A DNA stretch of 64,000 nucleotides from NCBI GenBank assembly GCA_900316005.1, contig ONBH01000001.1:151769-215768 (forward strand). The letters run 5' to 3'. The position numbers and the translations under genes are program-made. The notes under the pieces are model-generated. The model was given only the letters and a program-made list of their open reading frames with translations. It ran no database searches and was not told the origin of the DNA. Of the stretch, positions 17,805 through 25,320 are shown piece by piece (the first letter of the stretch is position 1; each line of letters begins with the position of its first letter). The DNA is from an uncultured Bacteroidales bacterium. GTDB lineage: Bacteria; Bacteroidota; Bacteroidia; Bacteroidales; Paludibacteraceae.

Positions 17805-18731
17805 ATGAACAAGAAAAAGTGTCCACATTGTGGATCTGCCCAAACAAAGAGGAATGGTCTAAGAACCGGAGTACAATTGTATAAATGCAAGGCATGTGGT
17901 CGTCAGTTCCGTGCGGGTGCTTATATCACTCAAGATGATCTATGGGAAGCTTATACCAATGGTAAACAAACTATCTATGAGTTAGCTGCTATTTATCGAA
18001 AAAGTCCTTCTTCTATCAAGCGCAGATTACGTGACATTGAGCGTGTCTGGGTACAACCTGATCTATCCGGGCAGTCAGGCTATGTTCATCTTGACGCAAC
18101 ATATGGGGGACACAATTGGGGTGTTATGTTAGCATTAGATGATGCTACAAACAAGCCATTGTATATGGCCTTTATCAAGAGTGAAACGACATTAGATTAC
18201 AGGTTGGCTGTGGACACCATTATAACTGCGGGTTATACAATTAGAGGAATCATCATAGATGGCAAGCAAGCGCTCTTTAAGGAGTTTGAGATGTACCCCA
18301 TACAGATGTGCCAATTCCATATGAAACAGATCGTTACACGCAATTTAACGAAGAATCCCAGGATGCATGCCTCGCGAGAGTTAAAGGCTATTATGGATAC
18401 TATTACATACTCTGAAAGAGACGATTTTGTCGCCCGTTTCAATCAATGGAAGATAGAATGGGATAAGTTTATCAATAGACGTACAATCTCCAAAGTGACA
18501 GGCAAAACCTTATACACTCATCGACGTCTGAGAAGTGCTATGATCAGTATCGATTATTACCTTCCTTACTTATTTACATACCAGCAACCACAATGTAATG
18601 GAATGCCTAATACCAATAACAAAATCGAGGGTACATTTACCGATCTAAAGAAGAACCTTAACAATCATAGTGGAATGTCTATACGGAATCGTGTACGTTT
18701 TATCAGTGGCTACTTTAGTGATCGTTTATGA
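17805..18731 (+). CDS. IS256-family transposase, Zn-binding variant
   Basis: 308 residues from MNKKKCPHCG; an ATG nine bases earlier is also possible. An N-terminal zinc ribbon (CPHCG...CKACGRQFRAG) is followed by a helix-turn-helix (TIYELAAIYRKSPSSIKRRL). The DDE/RNase H-like core has the first Asp in VHLDATYGG, the second in GIIIDGKQALF followed by the C/H region MCQFHMKQI, and the glutamate in NTNNKIEGTFTDLK. The frame is complete, so the element may still be active. Confidence 0.88.
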   Translation: MNKKKCPHCGSAQTKRNGLRTGVQLYKCKACGRQFRAGAYITQDDLWEAYTNGKQTIYELAAIYRKSPSSIKRRLRDIERVWVQPDLSGQSGYVHLDATYGGHNWGVMLALDDATNKPLYMAFIKSETTLDYRLAVDTIITAGYTIRGIIIDGKQALFKEFEMYPIQMCQFHMKQIVTRNLTKNPRMHASRELKAIMDTITYSERDDFVARFNQWKIEWDKFINRRTISKVTGKTLYTHRRLRSAMISIDYYLPYLFTYQQPQCNGMPNTNNKIEGTFTDLKKNLNNHSGMSIRNRVRFISGYFSDRL

Positions 18732-18973
18732 TGATTATTTAGGTCTATTACGCGGCTCCCCAAGCCGCATACTACGCAATCCCCAATTATTATATATTTA
18801 GGGTGTGTCTCTACCAGCCTGCAAAATGACCTATAGAAACACACTTACTATTTTTCAGCCTGCAAAATGACCTATACGCCGCAAATTTATTGCACATTTT
18901 TTTATCCGGTGACCAAGAATTGTGCTCTCCCCCACCACGGCAGAGCCATTTAGTCAGATTTTACGACCCCGAT

Positions 18974-19110
18974 ATTGGTTCGAGATTGGCTCGGGATTGT
19001 CTCGAGAACGGTTCGGTTCACTCTCGCAAATATATGCACTCAGAATTGGTCCGAAAATGGTCCGAGATTGGTTCGAGATTGACTCGGGGTTTTCTCGGGA
19101 ACGGCTCGGT
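18974..19110. repeat. pair of 44-bp repeats rich in TCGAGATTGG / TCGGG words
   Basis: Copies at 18974-19017 and 19067-19110 share attggttcgagattg, ctcggg, tctcg and gaacgg/ctcggt in the same order, 93 bp apart, with shorter related words (ttggtccgaaaatggtccg) between. The stretch 18889-19145 carries no convincing gene. Confidence 0.7.
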
Positions 19111-19145
19111 GAAGTCGGAGAAAGAATTTCGCAAAGATTTTCGTC

Positions 19146-19212
19146 ATATTTGAGTAAAAAAAGCGATTTTTTTTGCGTATATGAAAAAAAAGTCGTACCT
19201 TTGCAGCGCAAA
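19146..19212 (+). promoter_or_regulatory. strong Bacteroidota promoter, first copy of a ~67-bp repeat
   Basis: TTTG (19172-19175), 20-nt spacer containing CGTATATG and an A-run, then TACCTTTG (19196-19203). The segment from atatttgagtaaaaaaagcg through gcagcgcaaaa recurs at 25831-25899 with one substitution and a one-base difference in the T-run. Expected start near 19210, driving the small antitoxin-like gene. Confidence 0.75.
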
Positions 19213-19228
19213 ATAAAATGATGCATAT

Positions 19229-19459
19229 ATGAGTTACATGCAGATGGCACAATTAGATGTGCTGAACTTGTTGAGAGGCATTCATACGGAAAGCGATTAT
19301 GTTGACTTCCGAAATATGTTGGCACGCTATTTTGCCGACAAGGCGCAGAAGCAGATTGATGCGCTATGGGATAGCGGAGCTATCAACGAGCAGACAATTG
19401 AGAATTGGGGCAATGAACGAATGAGAACTCCTTATCGTTATGCGGTACATCGTTCTTGA
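19229..19459 (+). CDS. Small antitoxin-like protein of a decayed toxin-antitoxin pair
   Basis: 76 residues (MSYMQMAQLDVLNLL...). No DNA-binding motif can be named with confidence. Its end overlaps the start of a PIN-domain toxin frame (ATG at 19440), the usual layout of a type II antitoxin followed by a PIN toxin. It has its own strong promoter. The C-terminal half, DKAQKQIDALWDSGAINEQTIENWG, is duplicated out of frame at 25612-25700. The antitoxin role is inferred from position only. Confidence 0.55.
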   Translation: MSYMQMAQLDVLNLLRGIHTESDYVDFRNMLARYFADKAQKQIDALWDSGAINEQTIENWGNERMRTPYRYAVHRS

Positions 19460-19548
19460 TACCAATTGCCTATTGCAGGCTTTGCAGGGAAATACCTTGG
19501 CCGAAGGTTGAGATTATCAAGATAGCAGAGTTTGTAAAACAATTATAA
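19440..19548 (+). pseudogene. PIN-domain toxin remnant with internal deletion
   Basis: The N-terminus MRYIVLDTNCLLQAL is a typical PIN start, with the first acidic active-site residue in LDTN. The frame then hits a stop at 19509. A second frame from 19501 to 19548 reads PKVEIIKIAEFVKQL, which looks like the C-terminal strand and helix of a PIN protein. The middle of about 100 residues is missing. The same N-terminal 15 residues recur at 25711-25764, broken at the same point. Confidence 0.6.
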
Positions 19549-19596
19549 ATATCCGTCCCATTCCTTAGACGTTAAATCAGAGAATAAATAAAGAAT

Positions 19597-19902
19597 ATGG
19601 CCAAGACACAATCAATAATTGTCAAAGACACTACCGTTCGTTCATACACATAGAATGGAATGGACTACATTTGTATCACAGATATAGCGCGACAAAAGAA
19701 TGCTGAAGATCCCAATGGAGTTGTCGGTAATCGGATGCGTAATCGTAATACGTTGGAGTATCTTGGCTTGTGGGAGATGTTGAATAACCCCGATTTTAAC
19801 CCCCTCGAATTCAAGGGGTTTAGAAACCAATATAGCAAAGTGATTATTAGAAAGTTTAAACACGATAAAAGAAAGCGTAAAATCAAGGAAAATGCCAAAT
19901 AA
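19597..19902 (+). pseudogene. KilA-N domain protein, nonsense mutation and truncation
   Basis: From ATG 19597 the frame reads MAKTQSIIVKDTTVRSYT, meets TAG at 19651-19653, then continues in frame with NGMDYICITDIARQKN and the typical KilA-N stretch NRNTLEYLGLWEMLNNPDF. After GFRNQ the family similarity stops and a lysine-rich tail (KHDKRKRKIKENAK) leads straight into the 58-bp repeat at 19889. So there is one stop codon and a lost C-terminal half. KilA-N proteins are DNA-binding proteins of phages and mobile elements. Confidence 0.7.
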
Positions 19903-19946
19903 TTTATATACGTATACAAATAGTAACGGAAAAAGCAGTATCTTTG
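19889..19946 (+). promoter_or_regulatory. 58-bp repeat copy 1: promoter with TATACGTATA palindrome
   Basis: Identical over 58 bp to 21489-21546. It contains the perfect palindrome TATACGTATA (19907-19916) and, 22 nt further, the -7 box TATCTTTG (19939-19946). It drives the AlbA_2 gene at 19988. The palindrome lies where the -33 box or an operator would be. Confidence 0.7.
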
Positions 19947-19987
19947 TATGCGACGAATTTGCGTGCGATGTACAAATATAACTAAAT

Positions 19988-21424
19988 ATGACCGAACAAG
20001 AACTGATAGAATTGTGTAGTTTGGGCGAATCCACCACTATACAATACAAGTTGGATTTCACTACCCAAAAGCAAATAGCTGAGGAGTTGGTCGCTTTTGC
20101 CAACACTCGCGGTGGTATCATTGTGTTTGGTGCCGAGGACAAAACCGGTCAGATGATTGGCTTGACCTACGAACAGGTGCAGTATATATCACGCGAACTC
20201 AGTAATACTGCTAACGAGCAGGTGCGTCCTGTCATCTATCTGGACATCGAGACGGTCAAACACAACGACACACTTTTCCTGCTTGCGTTCATCAAAAGTG
20301 GCGCATACAAACCTTACAAAGACTTGTCCGGCAATATATGGGTCAAGCAAGGCGCAGACAAACGCCGGGTGACGGAGAATGTAGAGATACGCCGTTTGTT
20401 ACAGAACTCTCATCAGTACCAAGTGGACTTGGACGGAGTGGATGGCACATCCGAAGATGACATCGACACCAAGGCGCTGGATGCCTATTTTACTAATGTC
20501 TATCAGAAACGCATCGACGATTTCAATATCCCGCGTAAGAACGTGCTGCGTAACGCGCATATTACTGATGACTTAGGTCGTCTGACGATTGCAGGTGCAA
20601 TGTATTTCGCCAAAGACCCGCAGCAGTTCATGCCGCAACATTGCATCAAAGCCGTTTGGTACGCAGGCAACGAACTCGGCGGAACGGAATATCACGACAG
20701 TCGCGATATTATCGGCACTATTCCGGAAATGTACGACGAGGCTTTGCGATGGCTAAAATCCTGTCTCAAACGCCCGCAGAACGGACAATCATTCAATAGC
20801 ATCGGACAATTGGAAGTGCCGGAAGTGGTACTCGAAGAGTTACTGCAAAACGCACTCGTCCATCTGGACTTACTTAAGCCTGCGGCTATCCGACTGCTGG
20901 TCTTCGATAATCGTATTGAAATCATCAATCCCGGCTGTTTGCCGGATGGTCAGACCATAGATGAGATTCTGCTTGGAAACTCCTGTCCGCGTAATATACT
21001 GTTGGCGCAGTTTGGTTCTCATACAATGCCGTATCGCGGATTAGGTTCGGGAATCCCGCGCGTCATGTCTACCGATAGTGATGTGGACTTTATTGACCGG
21101 CCAGACGGAAACCAGTTCATCGCACGCATCTGGCGTACTACCCAAAAGAGCGAAATCACTACCCAAAAGGAGTTAGACGCACTGGGCTCTACTACCCAAA
21201 AGCCAGAAACAACTACCCAAAAGCCATTAAATGCTACCCAAAAGCGCATTTTAGAGTACCTGAAGAACTACCCAAAAGCAACGCGCGTGCAAGTGGCAGG
21301 GGCATTAGGAGATATAACGGAGGATGGTGTTAAGTTCAATATCGGTCTCCTCCAACAACATGGTTATCTGCGCCGAATGAAAGGTCGCAAAACAGGATAT
21401 TACGAAATAATTGATTCTCAGTAA
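19988..21424 (+). CDS. AlbA_2 (Schlafen-type) domain ATP-binding protein
   Basis: 478 residues. The N-terminal AlbA_2 domain covers about 1-130 (GESTTIQYKLDFTTQ, FANTRGGIIVFGAEDKTG). A GHKL-like ATPase region near 270-360 has EELLQNALVHLDL, IEIINPGCLPDG and MPYRGLGSGIPRVM; relatives usually read NALVHRDY, so the R-D-Y part differs. A linker near 385-420 has five TTQK/ATQK repeats, then a C-terminal winged helix. Such proteins are thought to be nucleic-acid-linked regulators, some in defence loci. The gene lies between two 58-bp direct repeats and may have moved as a unit. Confidence 0.8.
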   Translation: MTEQELIELCSLGESTTIQYKLDFTTQKQIAEELVAFANTRGGIIVFGAEDKTGQMIGLTYEQVQYISRELSNTANEQVRPVIYLDIETVKHNDTLFLLAFIKSGAYKPYKDLSGNIWVKQGADKRRVTENVEIRRLLQNSHQYQVDLDGVDGTSEDDIDTKALDAYFTNVYQKRIDDFNIPRKNVLRNAHITDDLGRLTIAGAMYFAKDPQQFMPQHCIKAVWYAGNELGGTEYHDSRDIIGTIPEMYDEALRWLKSCLKRPQNGQSFNSIGQLEVPEVVLEELLQNALVHLDLLKPAAIRLLVFDNRIEIINPGCLPDGQTIDEILLGNSCPRNILLAQFGSHTMPYRGLGSGIPRVMSTDSDVDFIDRPDGNQFIARIWRTTQKSEITTQKELDALGSTTQKPETTTQKPLNATQKRILEYLKNYPKATRVQVAGALGDITEDGVKFNIGLLQQHGYLRRMKGRKTGYYEIIDSQ

Positions 21425-21488
21425 TGCCAGGCATCCTAATTAGGACATTAAGCCCGACTTCATTATAGAGGAAAACGAAAAAGAAAGA

Positions 21489-21546
21489 AAAATGCCAAAT
21501 AATTTATATACGTATACAAATAGTAACGGAAAAAGCAGTATCTTTG
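21489..21546 (+). promoter_or_regulatory. 58-bp repeat copy 2: promoter with TATACGTATA palindrome
   Basis: Exact copy of 19889-19946, with TATACGTATA at 21507-21516 and TATCTTTG at 21539-21546. Here it is followed not by a long gene but by the structured-RNA candidate starting near 21553. Confidence 0.7.
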
Positions 21547-21552
21547 CAGCAG

Positions 21553-21877
21553 AATTTATGGAGATAGAAGAAATATAAATACCGTCCCTCTCCCGAGACG
21601 TTAAATCGGAGACAGCGCAAAGTGTTGCGCAGACATATTGAAAAAAGCGTTTACACGCTTGTAATCTGATGCTAGAAACGTAGGAACTTTCTTAAGCTGT
21701 TTAGAAACAAGTTAATGTAGATGCTCACAAGTGTACAACTCGCCCATACTATAGAATGGCTATATCCTATAGTGTGTTGGCGGATATATACACAGCACGA
21801 GTATCTGTTTGTATATCTAACCACAAGGCAATTCCTACAGCCCCTAGCACGGATAACAACGGTTATTCGTGCTTTTG
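21553..21877 (+). ncRNA. candidate structured non-coding RNA (~325 nt)
   Basis: It is bounded by a promoter (TATCTTTG at 21539) and an intrinsic terminator (21846-21877). Inside are clear hairpins: TCTCCCGA/TCGGAGA (21589-21612), GCGCAA-agtg-TTGCGC (21615-21630), AAGCGT-ttac-ACGCTT (21645-21660) and a long one, CGCC-CATACTATAG / CTATAGTGTG-tt-GGCG (21741-21782). The only frames are short and have no ribosome site. It matches no family I can name. It lies between an AlbA_2 protein gene and a small DUF6140-like gene. Confidence 0.5.
21846..21877 (+). terminator. intrinsic terminator of the RNA candidate
   Basis: A 12-bp stem AGCACGGATAAC / GTTATTCGTGCT (one G-U pair) with the loop AACG, followed by TTTTG. 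Also close to the following small gene, so it could act as an attenuator. Confidence 0.65.
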
Positions 21878-21958
21878 TTGTAAACAATAAACTAACCATT
21901 ACAAATGGAGTAAGCCGAAAAACCATAAGTGAGTAGGCAAACATAAACAATTTATATT

Positions 21959-22186
21959 ATGACTTACATGTTTGAAGTGACTGTCACGCATAAGTATGTA
22001 GGTGGCGGTATCCAATTACCGGTCGGTTTGTCTGTTCGTGTTCCATACGAATCGACTTCCAGCCCAGTTTATACAACCGAGGGCAAACAACGCATTATAC
22101 AAGCGTTTGCGCAACAATGCGGTATAGATCTTAGTCGTTGCCCCGCAGCAATTTGCTCCGGATACATGGAAGCAAGACGTATGTAA
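21959..22186 (+). CDS. Small protein resembling the DUF6140 family
   Basis: 75 residues (MTYMFEVTVTHKYVGGGI...); the second ATG at 21968 is an equally possible start. The pattern of an opening FEVTVT strand, then a KQRIIQAF helix, a GIDL turn and a final MEARRM strand recalls the small DUF6140 proteins of Bacteroidales mobile DNA. No catalytic residues are visible and the role is unknown. Confidence 0.45.
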   Translation: MTYMFEVTVTHKYVGGGIQLPVGLSVRVPYESTSSPVYTTEGKQRIIQAFAQQCGIDLSRCPAAICSGYMEARRM

Positions 22187-22277
22187 ACGCGTGAGCAAAA
22201 CTCATCTAAACTAAGTGAGTCTAGAAAAGCAAGGACGATACTAAATAATAAATAAACAACCTTTAAATTGTGTAAAT

Positions 22278-22439
22278 ATGGATAACAACAAATTCAATGC
22301 TGAACCTGATTTCGGCAAAAAACTATATGAAGAGTTCTCTAAAATTAAACAAGAGATTCAAAAACCGAATGTTCTTATCGCAGGGGCAACGGGCGTCGGG
22401 AAAAGTAGTTTAATCAATAATAAGAACGCTTGTAAGTGA
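22278..22439 (+). pseudogene. truncated GTPase, N-terminal P-loop fragment only
   Basis: 53 residues from ATG 22278. It ends a few residues after the Walker A motif AGATGVGKSSLIN, where an intact GTPase would go on with the switch and specificity motifs. No continuation is found in the other frames before the next gene. It is followed by a small hairpin GCGATA-att-TATCGC (22469-22483). Probably the relic of a dynamin/HSR1-like GTPase related in role to the intact one at 22530. Confidence 0.6.
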
Positions 22440-22529
22440 TTAAATATAAGTATTTTAACTAACATTGGCGATAATTTATCGCAACACTAGTAATTATCTA
22501 TTAATAAAACAACTTAAAATTTTACTATT

Positions 22530-23174
22530 ATGATTACATTGGCAGTTTTTTTATTTATTCAAATTCTTTACCCTATTTATATATTAGTATTGTTACTTGG
22601 CATAATACTAGTAAAGATCTCTCGAAATAAAGATGCGAAAATAGGTGTAGTTGGGCCACAAAAGGCAGGAAAGACACTTTTCCTTAATGCTCTTAACGGA
22701 ATCTGGGGAACAAAACCTGAGCAGACTATTCAATTTGAAAAATACGAGACAATAGAATATCGTTTTGATGATGGGACAACAAGAACCTTTAAAAATTGCA
22801 AAGATGTACCAGGCTCAAATAGTTTTATTCGAACGACTTATACAGAAATTCTGGAGGACAGCACCGACCTCCTCTTTTTCTTCAACATGAAGCAATACTT
22901 GGAAAACCCAGACTACGAAAGGGATGTAAATGCTCGCTTGGATTATATTTATGAGGTTCGGAAAAGCATAAATAAAGACGATAAAAGTTTACCTGTGACG
23001 CTAATTTTGAGCTATGCAGATCAAGTAAAGAATGTTAGAAAAGCGTTTCTGGCTATACAAGATAAACTTTCAAAAAAAGACTATGGCAAAATGTGCCAGA
23101 ATCATATGTATCCCATAAATATGGAAAAAGAAGATGAAGTAAAAAAATTAATTGAAAAACTATTTAAGAAATAG
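22530..23174 (+). CDS. Membrane-anchored small GTPase-like protein
   Basis: 214 residues. One N-terminal membrane segment (about residues 3-30, very hydrophobic) is followed by a G domain: P-loop GVVGPQKAGKTLFLN, a DVPGS switch-II motif (DxxG) and a possible base-specificity motif LSYADQ in place of N/TKxD. The position of the anchor places the G domain in the cytoplasm. It is the first gene of a tight cluster (gaps of 7, 6 and 22 bp). Partner genes are unknown, which suggests a self-contained system, possibly membrane surveillance or defence. Confidence 0.65.
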   Translation: MITLAVFLFIQILYPIYILVLLLGIILVKISRNKDAKIGVVGPQKAGKTLFLNALNGIWGTKPEQTIQFEKYETIEYRFDDGTTRTFKNCKDVPGSNSFIRTTYTEILEDSTDLLFFFNMKQYLENPDYERDVNARLDYIYEVRKSINKDDKSLPVTLILSYADQVKNVRKAFLAIQDKLSKKDYGKMCQNHMYPINMEKEDEVKKLIEKLFKK

Positions 23175-23181
23175 TAGCGTT

Positions 23182-23649
23182 ATGAACAACATCATTTTAA
23201 GAGTCCAGGCTCCTACAAATGTTGAAACAGACGAGATTCTGTCAATCAACGGAGTCCGCAAAATGAGAGATGAGTTTGATTATTTTTTTCAAAGCGAGAA
23301 AACACTAAAAGTTGAAAAATCTTACCAAATTTTGCTCAAAGATCAAAATCTCTCAATATATCGTATTAAAGATGGCAACTATGTCATCTTGTCAAATTTC
23401 GCCGAAACGGACAACGCAAATAGACGAATTAGTTATTCAGCTTACATTGATGCCGAAACAAATAATGACGTGTTACCGTTATTAAAAAATGAAGCACAAT
23501 TATATGGATATAACTTATGTTTAGAAGATGAGGAAAAGATAAAGCAATCTTTGTCCGGACATGGAAATAATAAAACATGGGAATATGCGATAGTCGCATT
23601 ATTGCTTGTATTAATCGCAATAATCATTTTAGTAATAATTTTCAATTAA
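23182..23649 (+). CDS. Tail-anchored membrane protein of unknown function
   Basis: 155 residues from ATG 23182; the start at 23152 would overlap the GTPase gene for no reason. A soluble, mostly charged N-terminal domain of about 125 residues ends in one very hydrophobic C-terminal segment (WEYAIVALLLVLIAIIILV), so it is a tail-anchored protein facing the cytoplasm. I do not recognise the family. Co-translation with the membrane GTPase suggests they work together at the membrane. Confidence 0.6.
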   Translation: MNNIILRVQAPTNVETDEILSINGVRKMRDEFDYFFQSEKTLKVEKSYQILLKDQNLSIYRIKDGNYVILSNFAETDNANRRISYSAYIDAETNNDVLPLLKNEAQLYGYNLCLEDEEKIKQSLSGHGNNKTWEYAIVALLLVLIAIIILVIIFN

Positions 23650-23655
23650 AATATT

Positions 23656-24411
23656 ATGAATAGTCCACTAAAACAAGTCATTCATGTTGAGAATGACGAA
23701 AAAAGCTTGAACTGGCGTTGGTATCCACAGGTAAAGCAAGACATGGAGGGAATTACTGTTTGTTCTATGGAGTATGAAGTGCCCCAATTAATTCATGATA
23801 AAGTGCTCCCTTCAAATGTTCAAGTCGGAGAGATTCTGGTAAAATCCCCTTACGATGAAAAATATATTCGTATTGGAGAATATGAAAAGACAATAATGCA
23901 AGATAAAATATATTATGTAGAGGAAGTCGCTCGATTGTTGGGAGCTTCTAAAGTCGAATCTTCTATTAAAATAACTGATATCAAAAAAAGAAATTGGGAT
24001 GCCGAAATTGGTGCCATGAAAGTAGATTTGGGAGAAATTGATGCCAAAATGCGAAAAGAGGACGAGAGTAGATTATCCCAAGAGCTTATAATCACTTCAA
24101 ATTATTCTAACGCCAAAGTACCCACAATAGATGACTATAAAAAAGCAGAAAGTTATGCGCTCGCACACAATTTATTGTATGATTCCGGAGTCAAAAACTT
24201 ACTCGAAACGCGAAATCCAAGTGAGAACAACCTTCTTACCGATCGCACCATTCATTTGAATTTGAGCTCAGAGTTAGAAAGTAATTTAGATATCGCTTTT
24301 AAGTTAAATGTATTGCAAGGCGTATTTAATCTTAACACAAGCTTCAACATGAAGGAGCGATACTCAAAAACAGTAGTTCTTGAATTGAAATACGTATTTG
24401 CGATGCCATAA
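23656..24411 (+). CDS. Uncharacterised soluble protein of the GTPase cassette
   Basis: 251 residues, no signal or membrane helix. Residues 100-150 are charged and helical (KKRNWDAEIGAMKVDLGEIDAK). The last 50 residues alternate polar and hydrophobic residues (LNLSSELESNLDIAFKLNV, GVFNLNTSFNMKERY), as amphipathic beta strands do. I do not recognise the family. It lies 6 bp after the tail-anchored gene and 22 bp before the UDG-like gene. Confidence 0.55.
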   Translation: MNSPLKQVIHVENDEKSLNWRWYPQVKQDMEGITVCSMEYEVPQLIHDKVLPSNVQVGEILVKSPYDEKYIRIGEYEKTIMQDKIYYVEEVARLLGASKVESSIKITDIKKRNWDAEIGAMKVDLGEIDAKMRKEDESRLSQELIITSNYSNAKVPTIDDYKKAESYALAHNLLYDSGVKNLLETRNPSENNLLTDRTIHLNLSSELESNLDIAFKLNVLQGVFNLNTSFNMKERYSKTVVLELKYVFAMP

Positions 24412-24433
24412 AAATTTCAAAAACGTTTTAGAT

Positions 24434-25054
24434 ATGTTCTTTAAACCACTTATAGGACAAAGCTATAAGGATATCTTAATCCTCGGCGAGAGCCATTATT
24501 GTGATAAAGGTTGCTCAGATTGCGGCATTTGTCAGGCGCATTCGGAATGTGCGGACTTTACCCGACGAGTGATAGCCGATTATCTTGACCCTCGCAATGA
24601 GCGGGAAGGTTGGATGAATACCTACCTGAAATTCGAACGTTCACTCGTTGGGCATGAGACGACACCCAATGAGAGTGCACAGATATGGGATAGTATCGCA
24701 TTCTACAACTACCTTCAAGTTGCTATGGGAGGTCCCCGTCAGGCAGGATCAACAGAGCAATACCGCCAAGCCGGAAATGCACTATTTGAAGTCTTAGAGC
24801 AATTACGGCCGAAATTAATGATTGCGTGGGGAAAGCAGCTTTGGCGAAACTTACCTAATACTTATTGGACGGATAGCGAAGCGCTTGTTGTTCGCACACG
24901 CTCCGGGGTTGTAGAGCACGAGGATGTAGGTTACTATACATTGCCCAGCGGACATGTAGTGCATGCATTATGTGTTTACCATCCTTCTTCCGGATACGAT
25001 TGGTCGTATTGGCATGATGTGATTGAAGCAATGAAAGAAAAGATAAACATTTGA
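24434..25054 (+). CDS. Uracil-DNA-glycosylase-like fold protein, copy A
   Basis: 206 residues from ATG 24434; this start is chosen because MFFKPLIGQ aligns with LFFEPYEGD of the paralogue at 30533 and avoids overlap. Shared marks with the UDG superfamily are an early ILILGESHYC (in the place of motif I) and a late VYHPSSGYDW (HPS motif). LRPKLMIAWGKQLW lies between. A cysteine-rich insert (CDKGCSDCGICQ) follows motif I and may bind metal. Enzyme activity is not established; a DNA-sensing or repair role is inference. Confidence 0.6.
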   Translation: MFFKPLIGQSYKDILILGESHYCDKGCSDCGICQAHSECADFTRRVIADYLDPRNEREGWMNTYLKFERSLVGHETTPNESAQIWDSIAFYNYLQVAMGGPRQAGSTEQYRQAGNALFEVLEQLRPKLMIAWGKQLWRNLPNTYWTDSEALVVRTRSGVVEHEDVGYYTLPSGHVVHALCVYHPSSGYDWSYWHDVIEAMKEKINI

Positions 25055-25058
25055 GATT

Positions 25059-25178
25059 ATGAGCGTAATTGTATTCGAAGACCCATGTCCGAAACCCGGG
25101 CAGAGTATGCAGGAATGCATTGACAGAATGATGAAAGAATCCAAACGCCGTAAGTGTGAAAAGGAACGCGAGAAATGA
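25059..25178 (+). CDS. 39-residue microprotein, MSVxVFEDPCP family, copy A
   Basis: Starts 4 nt after the UDG-like stop. It reads MSVIVFEDPCPKPGQSMQE and ends with a lysine/arginine/glutamate-rich helix. A paralogue of exactly the same length lies at 32550-32669 in the second cassette, with 20 or so identical positions concentrated in the first 29 residues. Conservation of sequence and length in two places argues for a real gene. Function unknown. Confidence 0.6.
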   Translation: MSVIVFEDPCPKPGQSMQECIDRMMKESKRRKCEKEREK

Positions 25179-25196
25179 TTGCGGCATGCAAAACAA

Positions 25197-25226
25197 AGAG
25201 AACCTCCTATTTGCGGGAGGTTCTCT
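25197..25226. terminator. intrinsic terminator, end of cassette A
   Basis: Stem AGAGAACCTCC / GGAGGTTCTCT with a short loop. The T-rich side is better on the minus strand (ctttgtttt), so it may end transcription from either direction. Confidence 0.65.
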
Positions 25227-25320
25227 GTTAAAAGCGAGATAAAGAATGTCGCAATGCCGCAGTTTGAATACTACAAAATGAAAAAAAGTGAAAGTAAAAA
25301 AGCATTTTTTTGAGGAAAGA

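Larger units (their letters stand above)
17610..18880 (+). mobile_element. IS256-type insertion sequence with Zn-binding transposase, with target duplication
   Basis: The element is about 1,271 bp. The ends are imperfect inverted repeats: GGTCTATGGGTCAAAATGCA at the left and, on the other strand, GGCGTATAGGTCATTTTGCA at the right (18 of 24 positions match when extended). Direct repeats GCAAATTT flank it at 17602-17609 and 18881-18888, in keeping with the 8-9 bp duplications of the IS256 family. A second inverted pair with the same core lies inside, at 17717-17737 and 18816-18836. The ends and duplication are read from the sequence; the family assignment rests on the transposase. Confidence 0.75.

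Noticed and set aside
21721..21936. 71-residue frame inside the RNA candidate
   Set aside because: It crosses a strong terminator, has no ribosome site and starts within a region of paired bases.
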